Of a stretch of DNA of 16,867 bases, positions 7,154-13,454 are shown piece after piece (the stretch's first letter is position 1; the number at the start of each line of letters is the position of its first letter). Location of the stretch: assembly GCA_947457445.1 (NCBI GenBank), contig CANGVO010000008.1:1-16867 (forward strand), read 5' to 3'. This DNA comes from Actinomycetota bacterium (GTDB lineage: Bacteria > Actinomycetota > Actinomycetes > Nanopelagicales > Nanopelagicaceae). The notes below the pieces were generated by a model, which worked only from the letters and a program-made list of their open reading frames with translations, did not search any database and was not told where the DNA came from. A program made the position numbers and the translations under genes.

Positions 7154-8242
7154 ATGTTGGTTGGAGTCCCGAAAGAGATCAAAGTTCATGAATCACGGGT
7201 TGCCTTAACGCCCGAAGGTGTTTTTGAGCTCTCTCGGTTTGGACATCAAATTGTTGTCGAAACAGGCGCGGGTTTGGGATCATCGATTACAGATTCAGAG
7301 TACGTATCCGCCGGAGCTCGCATAGAAAATAACGTTGATGAGATATGGCGAGCGGCAGATCTTATTCTCAAAGTTAAAGAACCGATTGAAGTCGAATACG
7401 ACAGATTAAGATCGGGTCAAATACTTTTTACATATTTACACTTAGCTGCGTCTAAGGCCTGCACCGATGCTCTGCTAAAGAGTGGAACAACTGCCATTGC
7501 ATATGAAACTGTCGAATTAAATGGAACCCTTCCGTTACTGGCTCCAATGAGTGAAGTCGCTGGTCGCTTAGCAGTTCAAGTTGGTGCGTACGCTCTTCAA
7601 AAACCAAACGGTGGTCGAGGAGTTTTATTAGCTGGAGTTCCTGGTGTTGCGCCCGGAAAGGTCGTTGTCATCGGTGGGGGAGTTGCCGGTTTAAATGCTG
7701 CGGTAATTGCCATGGGCATGGGCGCCGATGTAACTGTTCTAGATCGATCACTGCCACGTCTTGCTCATATTGATGCGCTTTACAACGGTCGCATAAAAAC
7801 TTTAGCTTCCACGTTGCACGCTATCGATCGCGAGATCAAACAAGCAGATTTAGTCATCGGTGCTGTTTTAGTACACGGTGCAAAGGCGCCAAAGTTGGTT
7901 ACAAATGCCCAAGTCGCATCCATGAAACCAGGTTCTGTTTTGGTTGACATTGCAATCGACCAAGGCGGCTGCTTCGAAGATTCCAAACCGACAACTCACG
8001 CCGATCCAACCTACAAAGTGCATAATTCAATTTTTTATTGCGTAGCAAATATGCCTGGCGCTGTACCGGTAGCTTCCACTTATGCTTTAACAAACGCAAC
8101 GCTCCCATACGCGATTGCGATTGCGAACAAAGGCTGGGAACGCGCGATTGAAGAGGATCCAGCTCTTGATCGTGGTCTGAATGTACACGCCGGCAAAATC
8201 CGCTATAACGCAGTAGCGGTGGCACACGGTTATGCGGTTTGA
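7154..8242 (+). CDS. ald: Alanine dehydrogenase
   Basis: It catalyses reversible NAD-dependent deamination of L-alanine to pyruvate and ammonia. The protein has 362 residues. GAAAGG at 7141-7146 is a good ribosome binding site, 7 nt before the ATG. It begins [20 protein letters not shown], with R15 for substrate binding. K75 (LKVKEP), H96 (FTYLHLA), the NAD Rossmann loop [11 protein letters not shown] (172-182) and D269 (VDIAIDQGG) match known catalytic and binding residues of the family. The related PntAA transhydrogenase subunit is unlikely because the protein ends at the Ald length and keeps the Ald catalytic set. Its position between pyrG and xerD differs from mycobacteria, which have a NUDIX gene there. 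It overlaps xerD by 11 nt. Confidence 0.95.
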   Translation: MLVGVPKEIKVHESRVALTPEGVFELSRFGHQIVVETGAGLGSSITDSEYVSAGARIENNVDEIWRAADLILKVKEPIEVEYDRLRSGQILFTYLHLAASKACTDALLKSGTTAIAYETVELNGTLPLLAPMSEVAGRLAVQVGAYALQKPNGGRGVLLAGVPGVAPGKVVVIGGGVAGLNAAVIAMGMGADVTVLDRSLPRLAHIDALYNGRIKTLASTLHAIDREIKQADLVIGAVLVHGAKAPKLVTNAQVASMKPGSVLVDIAIDQGGCFEDSKPTTHADPTYKVHNSIFYCVANMPGAVPVASTYALTNATLPYAIAIANKGWERAIEEDPALDRGLNVHAGKIRYNAVAVAHGYAV

Positions 8243-9155
8243 AAAAGCCGTAGAAAGTTTTTTAGACCATTTGCATATTGAACGGGCGCTGTCGGTTAAT
8301 TCCATAGCCGCCTACAGACGCGATCTTCAGAGATTCTCTGAGTACTTAGAGGGTAATAATCTCGACCTTAGTTCAATAACTGAGGATGATGTAGTTCATT
8401 TTGAGGTCTATCTAAAGTCTAAGGGACTTTCTTTATCCTCAATTAATCGATCAACGTCAGCGCTGAAGACTTTTTACAAATATCTCTCTCGTGAATTTTC
8501 GATTTCCGATCCAACTACCAGTATTTCCACAAACAAGTTACCGCGGAAGTTACCTAAAGCTCTCACCATCTCTGAAATTGAACGGCTTATAAACTCAACA
8601 GAGTTATCAAGCAACGTGACTGCCTTAAGAGATAGGGCGATTTTGGAGATTCTCTACGGCACTGGCGCGAGAGTTAGCGAAGTTGTCGGAATAAATATGG
8701 CCGATTTTGGTACAACTATTTTAGAAGAGTCAGAGGTTGTCACTCTAAAACTAAGAGGAAAAGGATCCAAGGAGCGGATCGTCCCATTGGGATCATTCGC
8801 AAAGGCTGCGCTGGATAATTATCTCGTTAGATTTAGACCGCAGTTGGCAGAGAAGTCGAAATCTAGTCGGAGCGAAAGCGCTCTGTTTCTCAATTCGCGG
8901 GGAACTCGACTTTCGAGGCAAAGCGCTTGGCAAATCGTAATTGCAGCAGCGGAGGCTTCTAATTTGTCCGGAAAGGTTTCACCACATGTATTTAGACATT
9001 CCTATGCAACACATTTATTAGATGGTGGCGCTGATATACGTGTGGTTCAAGAGTTACTTGGGCATTCATCCGTAACAACAACACAGATTTATACTCTAAT
9101 AACTATAGACAAAGTGCGCGAAGCATATGCAACCGCGCATCCAAGAGCTAACTAG
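8232..9155 (+). CDS. xerD: Tyrosine recombinase XerD
   Basis: It acts in chromosome dimer resolution at dif together with XerC. The 307-residue protein has an N-terminal SAM-like core-binding domain (about 1-90) and a catalytic domain (about 108-300). All active-site residues are present: R147 (GTGARVSE), K177 (RGKGSKER), H252 and R255 (PHVFRHSYATH), H278 (LLGHSS) and the nucleophile Y287 (QIYT). XerD rather than XerC is chosen by position, since the actinobacterial xerD gene lies downstream of pyrG and close to parA-scpAB. Its start lies inside ald (11-nt overlap), suggesting coupled translation. Its stop shares the palindrome CTAG with the convergent gene. It does not look like an integrase of a mobile element: there are no att-like repeats or phage genes nearby. 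Confidence 0.92.
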   Translation: MRFEKAVESFLDHLHIERALSVNSIAAYRRDLQRFSEYLEGNNLDLSSITEDDVVHFEVYLKSKGLSLSSINRSTSALKTFYKYLSREFSISDPTTSISTNKLPRKLPKALTISEIERLINSTELSSNVTALRDRAILEILYGTGARVSEVVGINMADFGTTILEESEVVTLKLRGKGSKERIVPLGSFAKAALDNYLVRFRPQLAEKSKSSRSESALFLNSRGTRLSRQSAWQIVIAAAEASNLSGKVSPHVFRHSYATHLLDGGADIRVVQELLGHSSVTTTQIYTLITIDKVREAYATAHPRAN

Positions 9156-9562
9156 ATGCCGCGAAGACGGCGTGCCAGAATACTTTGATCGCCCTTTGCT
9201 TCTAAATCAGCAACGATAACTGCTATAGATTCACGAACAATTCGGCCGCGATCTACCGCAAGTCCAAGATCTCCGCGAAGCGTTAAGCGCGCTTGATCAA
9301 TATCAAATAGTTCATCGGGGGAGAGGTAAACAGTTATTTTCTCATCGTGCTTCTCGCGACCAGATGGCGAGCGATCAACTGAAGTTACTCGACGACGTTG
9401 AGTTGAACGTACGCCTTTCTTTGTCTTAGTAGTGGAGGCAGAGACACCAATTGGTTTTGCGACTTCGGTATTTTCTTCAACAACTTGGCGCACAGCGCTT
9501 AGGGCTGGAGTATTTGCGCGGAAAAGTTCATCCGCACCTGGCAAACTGGCTCTACGTGTCAT
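9152..9562 (-). CDS. Ribbon-helix-helix-like DNA-binding protein, putative ParA partner
   Basis: The protein has 136 residues. ATG at 9562-9560 overlaps the parA stop by 4 nt, so it is translationally coupled and forms a two-gene operon with parA. Residues 1-75 are polar and basic, rich in Ser, Thr, Arg and Lys, and likely disordered. Residues 75-122 look like a ribbon-helix-helix core: strand EKITVYLSPDELFDIDQA, then a helix-turn-helix-like span ending DRGRIVRESIAVIVADLEAK. A small basic partner with a C-terminal ribbon-helix-helix core next to ParA resembles ParA/ParG or ParA/omega pairs of plasmids, where this protein binds the centromere and represses the operon. It is not a HTH-type ParB. 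The specific role here is inferred, and the conserved core seems widespread beside this chromosomal ParA in actinobacteria. Confidence 0.75.
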   Translation of the reverse strand: MTRRASLPGADELFRANTPALSAVRQVVEENTEVAKPIGVSASTTKTKKGVRSTQRRRVTSVDRSPSGREKHDEKITVYLSPDELFDIDQARLTLRGDLGLAVDRGRIVRESIAVIVADLEAKGDQSILARRLRGI

Positions 9563-10443
9563 CGTGCGCCTCCTCTGGCAATTAGTTCGCGGGCAAGTCT
9601 GCGGTAAGAAGCAGCACCTCCCGATGATGATGCATAGCTGGTGATTGGTTCTCCGGCTACTGTTGTTTCTGAGAATCGAATTGTCTTAGCGATTATTGTT
9701 TCAAATACATCTTCAGGATACTTTTCTAATATCGCAGTGAGGACTTCGCGGTTATGGAGAGTTTTCTTCTCGTACATTGTTGCAAGAATTCCAATCAATT
9801 TGAGTTCAGGATTTAAGAAGCTCTTAACTTTATCTATATTTCCCTTTAGTTCGATAAATCCGTGAAGCGCAAAATATTCGCATTGCAATGGAACGATTAC
9901 TTCATCCGATGCAACAAGGGCATTTATCGTAAGTTGACCCATCGTAGGTTGACAGTCAATCAAGATCACGTCATAGCGATCTTTTAATCTTCCAAGTGCA
10001 CGCTTTAAATACTGTTGTCCGCCGATTTCGGCACCGAGAGTTGTTTCAGCGGTTCCTAGATCACGGTTAGCAGGAAGAAAATCTAAATTTGCAACAGATG
10101 ACTTAAGGACTATCTCGTCAATGTTGGCATCCGGTGTCATTAAGGCGTAATAAACGGTATTTTCTAATGGCAATGAGTGCGCATTGACGCCAAGACCGAG
10201 TGATAAACCACCTTGTGGATCGAAGTCAACGAGAAGTACGCGGCGGCCAAGTTCAGCAATCGCAGCGCCTAAGTTAATTGTTGTAGTGGTTTTACCGACT
10301 CCACCTTTTTGATTGAATATGGAGATGACCTTGGCATCCAAGCCTTCAACTGGTGCCGCTGGGATTCTAAAGTTTTTAGGTTCTCTCCCCAACAGGGTGG
10401 CGGTTGTAGCCACGTCATCATCAAATGTCGATTTAGCGTTCAA
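9559..10443 (-). CDS. ParA-family (MinD/Soj-like) ATPase
   Basis: The protein has 294 residues. It starts at TTG (10443-10441), supported by AAAGAGG about 7-8 nt upstream on the minus strand. Residues 38-60 carry the deviant Walker A KGGVGKTT (46-53). These are followed by switch motif VDFDPQGGLS and Walker B-like region VILIDCQPTMGQLTINAL, then VIVPLQCEYFALHG, typical of ParA. A roughly 35-residue N-terminal extension precedes the ATPase core. Such ATPases form dynamic dimers on DNA or membranes to position cargo. M. tuberculosis has a ParA-like gene at the same place beside scpA. It is separate from the origin-proximal parAB of actinobacteria, because no ParB lies here; instead the ribbon-helix-helix-like gene follows directly. 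It is divergent from scpA. Confidence 0.92.
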   Translation of the reverse strand: MNAKSTFDDDVATTATLLGREPKNFRIPAAPVEGLDAKVISIFNQKGGVGKTTTTINLGAAIAELGRRVLLVDFDPQGGLSLGLGVNAHSLPLENTVYYALMTPDANIDEIVLKSSVANLDFLPANRDLGTAETTLGAEIGGQQYLKRALGRLKDRYDVILIDCQPTMGQLTINALVASDEVIVPLQCEYFALHGFIELKGNIDKVKSFLNPELKLIGILATMYEKKTLHNREVLTAILEKYPEDVFETIIAKTIRFSETTVAGEPITSYASSSGGAASYRRLARELIARGGAR

Positions 10444-10469
10444 GCGAGAAACCTCTTTCTGTTGGCGCG

Positions 10470-10499
10470 ACTCTACGCTTCGTGCGCAGTTTTGAGCAA
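10470..10499 (-). promoter_or_regulatory. Candidate parA promoter
   Basis: Read on the minus strand, TTGCTC (10499-10494) and TAGAGT (10475-10470) are separated by 18 nt. The -35 is close to consensus in its first three bases and the -10 matches TANNNT. The predicted start is near 10463, about 20 nt before the TTG codon. A plus-strand TACGCT at 10474-10479, a possible scpA -10, shares two bases with this -10, so the divergent promoters may overlap. Confidence 0.5.
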
Positions 10500-10511
10500 G
10501 TAAGCAAGTAA
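10496..10511. repeat. Tandem 8-bp repeat at the parA promoter
   Basis: GCAAGTAA is repeated twice head to tail (10496-10503 and 10504-10511) and is followed by GG. The first copy overlaps the -35 hexamer of the parA promoter and the second ends 10 nt before the scpA GTG. Short tandem direct repeats are the usual operators of ribbon-helix-helix proteins. Confidence 0.7.
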
Positions 10512-10521
10512 GGTTCCCTCC

Positions 10522-11412
10522 GTGGATACCGAGATGGATACTTCAGCGTCGAGCGCTGGTGTAAGCGCAACGCTGGCGACCGAAGAGGTCGAAATCGGGG
10601 CCGGCTTTAGCGTCCATCTAGATAACTTTGATGGTCCATTTGATCTGCTTCTGCAGTTGATTTCACGCCACAAGATGGATATCACTGAAGTTTCTCTAAG
10701 TATCGTTACTGATGAATTCATCGCCTTTATTCGCGCCCTGGAGGCATCTGGTGAAGGGTGGCGCCTTGACCAAGCCACAGAATTCTTGGTTATCGCGGCG
10801 ACTTTGCTCGATTTAAAGGCTGCCCGCCTCTTGCCTAGCGGTGAGGTCGAAGATGAAGAAGATTTGGCCCTGCTGGAAGCTCGCGACATACTTTTTGCAC
10901 GCCTGCTTCAATATCGGGCATTCAAGGAGATTGCAGCCACCTTTGCCGCCCAAATTGAGGCGGCTGATAAGTCATTTGCCCGCGTAGTCGCCCTCGACCC
11001 CGCCCTTTCAGCCCTTCTTCCAGAGGTTTTGATCGGTGTAGGTCCATCGCGCTTTGCAGCCATAGCCGAACGGTGCCTGACTCCTAAAACGCCTCCTGTG
11101 GTGGCCGTTCAACACCTACACACCAGCCTGGTGAGCGTTACCGAGGAGTCAAAGCGCGTAGTTGAGGCGCTGCGAGCTGGTCGTACCCTCAGCTTTAGGA
11201 GCCTGATCTCGGACGCGGATTCAACCTTGGTCGTCGTGGCTAGGTTCTTGGCGCTGCTAGATCTCTACCGCCAGGGAGTTCTCCGATTTGAGCAGGTTAT
11301 GGCTCTTGGCGAACTGCAGATCAGCTGGACCGGGTCTGATTCTGGCGAGATCGAAGCAACAGATGAGTTTGATATTCCGGTAATTTCGACAGAAGAGGAT
11401 GAAAATGTCTAA
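10522..11412 (+). CDS. scpA: Segregation and condensation protein A
   Basis: ScpA is the kleisin subunit of the SMC condensin complex that compacts and segregates chromosomes. Start GTG 10522 (296 residues) is chosen because TAAGG at 10509-10513 lies 8-9 nt upstream. ATG 10534 is an alternative that removes four residues. Residues 30-100 hold the N-terminal SMC-contacting domain with the hallmark FDGPFDLLLQLISRHKMDIT and then TEFLVIAATLLDLKAARLLP. The C-terminal winged helix is around 230-280 (LALLDLYRQGVLRFEQ). It overlaps scpB by 8 nt. Sampled coding sequence here is noticeably richer in GC than recN or der (36 of 60 at 10981-11040), with more GC-ending codons. Confidence 0.94.
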   Translation: MDTEMDTSASSAGVSATLATEEVEIGAGFSVHLDNFDGPFDLLLQLISRHKMDITEVSLSIVTDEFIAFIRALEASGEGWRLDQATEFLVIAATLLDLKAARLLPSGEVEDEEDLALLEARDILFARLLQYRAFKEIAATFAAQIEAADKSFARVVALDPALSALLPEVLIGVGPSRFAAIAERCLTPKTPPVVAVQHLHTSLVSVTEESKRVVEALRAGRTLSFRSLISDADSTLVVVARFLALLDLYRQGVLRFEQVMALGELQISWTGSDSGEIEATDEFDIPVISTEEDENV

Positions 11413-11956
11413 TCCAGAACTTGAGCGTTCAATCGAAGCGATCTTGATGGTCGTCGATGAGCCGGTTACCGAACTGACGCTAGCCTCCGTGCTTGAGAAG
11501 ACGGTAGATGAGGTCGTCCAGGCTCTTGAAACCTTGGTCGGCTCTTATGAGGGGCGTGGTTTTAGCCTAAAGGCTATCAACGGAGGCTGGCGCTTTTACA
11601 GCCACCCCGAATGTGCCGCCGTGGTCGAGAAGTTTGTTTTGGACGGACAGCAGAACCGCCTAACTCAGGCAGCGCTAGAAACCCTCGCAGTTATCGCGTA
11701 TCGCCAGCCAGTTTCCCGAGCTCGAGTTTCGGCAATTCGAGGTGTAAATGTTGAAGCGGTTATGAAGACCCTAGTCACGCGTGGCTTGGTTGAAGAGTTC
11801 GGCATCGAAAACGAGACCGGTGCGATTTTGTATAAGACAACCAGCTACTTCCTAGAGCGTCTTGGCTTAAATTCCCTTGATGATCTTCCTGCGCTAGCCC
11901 CATATCTTCCTGATCTTGACCGCCTTGATGAAGTTCTGGAGTCATTGACTGATTAG
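11405..11956 (+). CDS. scpB: Segregation and condensation protein B
   Basis: ScpB binds ScpA as a dimer and stabilises the SMC complex. Two ATGs compete: 11399 directly abuts the ribosome binding site AAGAGG (11393-11398), whereas 11405 has a proper 6-nt spacing, so 11405 (183 residues) is preferred. The protein shows the two winged-helix domains of ScpB. The first begins PELERSIEAILMVVDEPV, and the second contains LTQAALETLAVIAYRQPVSR followed by IRGVNVEAVMKTLVTRGL, the most conserved part of the family. The final acidic tail LDRLDEVLESLTD is normal. It is co-transcribed with scpA, and a new promoter for rluB follows. Confidence 0.94.
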   Translation: MSNPELERSIEAILMVVDEPVTELTLASVLEKTVDEVVQALETLVGSYEGRGFSLKAINGGWRFYSHPECAAVVEKFVLDGQQNRLTQAALETLAVIAYRQPVSRARVSAIRGVNVEAVMKTLVTRGLVEEFGIENETGAILYKTTSYFLERLGLNSLDDLPALAPYLPDLDRLDEVLESLTD

Positions 11957-11967
11957 TCGGTTCAATT

Positions 11968-11997
11968 TTGACGGTATACAAAGCCTTGCCCTAGACT
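11968..11997 (+). promoter_or_regulatory. Probable promoter for rluB
   Basis: TTGACG at 11968-11973 (five of six to TTGACA) and TAGACT at 11992-11997 (TANNNT) are separated by 18 nt. This is the best sigma-A-type promoter in the window. The predicted start is near 12004, giving a leader of about 40-55 nt before the translation starts. Confidence 0.65.
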
Positions 11998-12044
11998 CAG
12001 CGTTCTAAACTGCCAATCCTGCTTAACTAACGGGGGAGGGCGCA

Positions 12045-12065
12045 ATGACTGTCGAGAATGGATAG
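12045..12065 (+). CDS. Six-codon upstream ORF overlapping the rluB start
   Basis: The ATG at 12045 has a very strong GGGGGAGGG (12032-12040) at ideal spacing. It reads MTVENG and stops at TAG 12063-12065, seven bases into the rluB frame that opens at ATG 12058. It is in a different frame. No equally good ribosome binding site serves rluB itself, so ribosomes terminating here would have to re-initiate at rluB. Alternatively, a single-base difference could have separated a longer rluB start from its body. Confidence 0.45.
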   Translation: MTVENG

Positions 12066-12786
12066 CCAGAAAATGCCTGATTTACGCTTGAATAAAATAA
12101 TTGCCGACGCCGGAATCACGAGTCGTCGTGGTGCCGACGAACTAATCATGGATGGCCGAGTGAGCGTGGATGGTTTCATTGTTCGCGAGCTGGGCGCAAA
12201 ATTTGACCCTGAATTGGTAAAAGTAATGGTTGATGGTGAGACAATTACTCGATCTTTGACTAAGACTTATTTAGCGCTTCATAAACCCAAAGGCGTTTTG
12301 TCAACCATGTTTGACCCAGAAGGACGGCCTTCACTTTCAGACTTTATTGACCTACGCACAGAGCGACTCTTCCATGTGGGTCGCCTTGATAAGGATTCAG
12401 AGGGGCTGATTCTGCTCACTAATGATGGGGATTTAACGTTCCGCGCTACCCACCCGTCTTTTGGCCTAGAGAAGACCTACATAATTGAATTCGATGGGAA
12501 ATTGCCGGTAGGAGTGGATAAAGTCCTACTTAAAGGAATAGAACTAGAGGACGGCATGGGTCGAGTATTGACCTTCAAGCAGCTCTCGCCGCAATGGATA
12601 GAGGTCTCGATCCATGAGGGTCGATATCACATCATCAGACGTTTAATGGAAGCGGTGGATGTTTCGGTATTGCGATTGATCCGAACCAAGTTTGGACCAA
12701 TCTCTTTAGGCGATACCTTGGAAGGTCGATGGCGTGATCTAAATAGCGGCGAACTGGCAAGTCTGCAAAAGGCTTTAGATCTTTAA
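12058..12786 (+). CDS. rluB: RluB-type 23S rRNA pseudouridine synthase
   Basis: It converts a specific uridine of 23S rRNA (2605 in E. coli numbering) to pseudouridine. The protein has 242 residues. Residues 9-60 form an S4 RNA-binding domain (LRLNKIIADAGITSRRGADE). The catalytic domain follows with KPKGVLSTM, then GRLDKDSEGLILLTNDG carrying the catalytic Asp (D111), and a later KTYIIEF and HEGRYHIIRRLMEA. The order and length fit RluB/RsuA. ATG 12058 is the first in-frame start after a stop at 12046-12048; ATG 12073 is a shorter alternative. RluB is preferred over RsuA by its place beside scpB, which is conserved in actinobacteria. Translation may depend on the short upstream ORF. Confidence 0.92.
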   Translation: MDSQKMPDLRLNKIIADAGITSRRGADELIMDGRVSVDGFIVRELGAKFDPELVKVMVDGETITRSLTKTYLALHKPKGVLSTMFDPEGRPSLSDFIDLRTERLFHVGRLDKDSEGLILLTNDGDLTFRATHPSFGLEKTYIIEFDGKLPVGVDKVLLKGIELEDGMGRVLTFKQLSPQWIEVSIHEGRYHIIRRLMEAVDVSVLRLIRTKFGPISLGDTLEGRWRDLNSGELASLQKALDL

Positions 12787-13069
12787 CGCTTTATCTATTC
12801 TGAGACTACTAAACGATAAATTAATAAGTCGCTATTAAATCCAAAGGCTTATCGAGAATAGATTTATCGATAAATAAAGTGCAAAGTACGCTCGATATTT
12901 TTCATTATTATTTACTTATCGATATTTGTGTTGCCAGCCAGAATCTCCGCTTTTAGAAATCGGATGTTTTCTGGAATGAGCAAAAAGGTTTTATAGATAT
13001 AACAGTATGTTGTTAAATATTTAAGTAAATAGCCAACGTTTCTGGATAGTTAGGAGGTAAGATTTCCCA
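12787..13069. other. AT-rich intergenic region with clustered TTATCGA sites
   Basis: This 283-nt gap between rluB and aroH is the longest in the window and the most AT-rich (17 GC of 60 at 12811-12870). It holds no convincing ORF. TTATC cores occur at 12791, 12849, 12864 and 12916 on the plus strand and at 12819-12815 on the minus strand. A perfect 14-bp palindrome ATTTATCGATAAAT is at 12862-12875, and TTATCGATAT at 12916-12925. ATCTATTCT at 12793-12801 is repeated inverted at 12855-12863. A 12-bp palindrome TTAAATATTTAA lies at 13013-13024. The layout suggests several binding sites for one regulator plus the aroH promoter, but no specific regulator is recognised. Confidence 0.55.
12938..12974 (+). 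other. Long imperfect hairpin upstream of aroH
   Basis: CCAGAA at 12938-12943 pairs with TTCTGG at 12969-12974. Inside it TCCG (12946-12949) pairs with CGGA (12961-12964), and TTT/AAA closes a 3-nt loop. About 13 pairs form with one asymmetric internal loop and one mismatch. No T-run follows, so a simple intrinsic terminator is unlikely. It may be a structured leader, small RNA or part of the rluB 3' end. Confidence 0.4.
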
Positions 13070-13435
13070 ATGATCAGCGTTCGAGCCATTCGCGGGGCTA
13101 CACAGGCCGCCGCCAACACCCCTGAGGCTATCGATCTAGCCACAAAGGAGCTTTTGCTCGAGATTATGAAGGAGAATGGTCTTTCTCCGGAGTCTGTGAT
13201 CTCAGTTATTTTCACCGTTAGCCCTGACCTCAACGCCGCTTTTCCTGCCAGTTCCGCCCGCGATTTAGGCTTTTCTGAGGTCCCGCTTATCTGCAGCGTC
13301 GAGATAGGCGTACCTGGAGCCTTGGAGCGCACGATCCGAATAATGGCCCACATCGAAAGTGAGCGCGCGAAAAGTGAGATCGCGCATGTATATCTAGGCG
13401 CAGCGAAATCCCTACGCAGAGACATCGCTCAATAG
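13070..13435 (+). CDS. aroH: Chorismate mutase, AroH type
   Basis: It rearranges chorismate to prephenate. The 121-residue protein matches the compact trimeric AroH fold of Bacillus subtilis rather than the helical AroQ class. It begins MISVRAIRGAT; R8 corresponds to the active-site arginine near the N-terminus. C75 and E78 (ICSVEIG), R90 (RTIRIM) and Y108 (HVYLGAA) fit the other known active-site positions. A strong TAGGAGGT at 13051-13058 precedes the ATG at a slightly long spacing of about 12 nt. The gene is the most GC-rich stretch noticed (39 of 60 at 13081-13140), in contrast to the AT-rich gap before it. The next gene, tyrA, uses its product. Confidence 0.93.
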   Translation: MISVRAIRGATQAAANTPEAIDLATKELLLEIMKENGLSPESVISVIFTVSPDLNAAFPASSARDLGFSEVPLICSVEIGVPGALERTIRIMAHIESERAKSEIAHVYLGAAKSLRRDIAQ

Positions 13436-13454
13436 GTGCCCTCAGGCTCATTAC

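Noticed and set aside
8232..9155. Tyrosine recombinase as evidence for an integrated element
   Set aside because: It lies in the conserved xerD position and no flanking repeats, tRNA or phage genes are present.
12928..12996. 22-codon ORF (GTG 12928, internal ATG 12964) as a leader peptide for aroH
   Set aside because: It has no ribosome binding site and is not enriched in Tyr, Phe or Trp codons.
12787..13069. CRISPR array or chromosomal origin in the AT-rich gap
   Set aside because: The repeated motifs are short and irregularly spaced, there are no DnaA-box (TTATCCACA) clusters, and no dnaA or dnaN neighbours.
13021..13425. 134-codon open frame on the minus strand opposite aroH
   Set aside because: The plus-strand frame matches chorismate mutase with its active-site residues; the minus frame has no family resemblance and follows from the GC-rich codon pattern.
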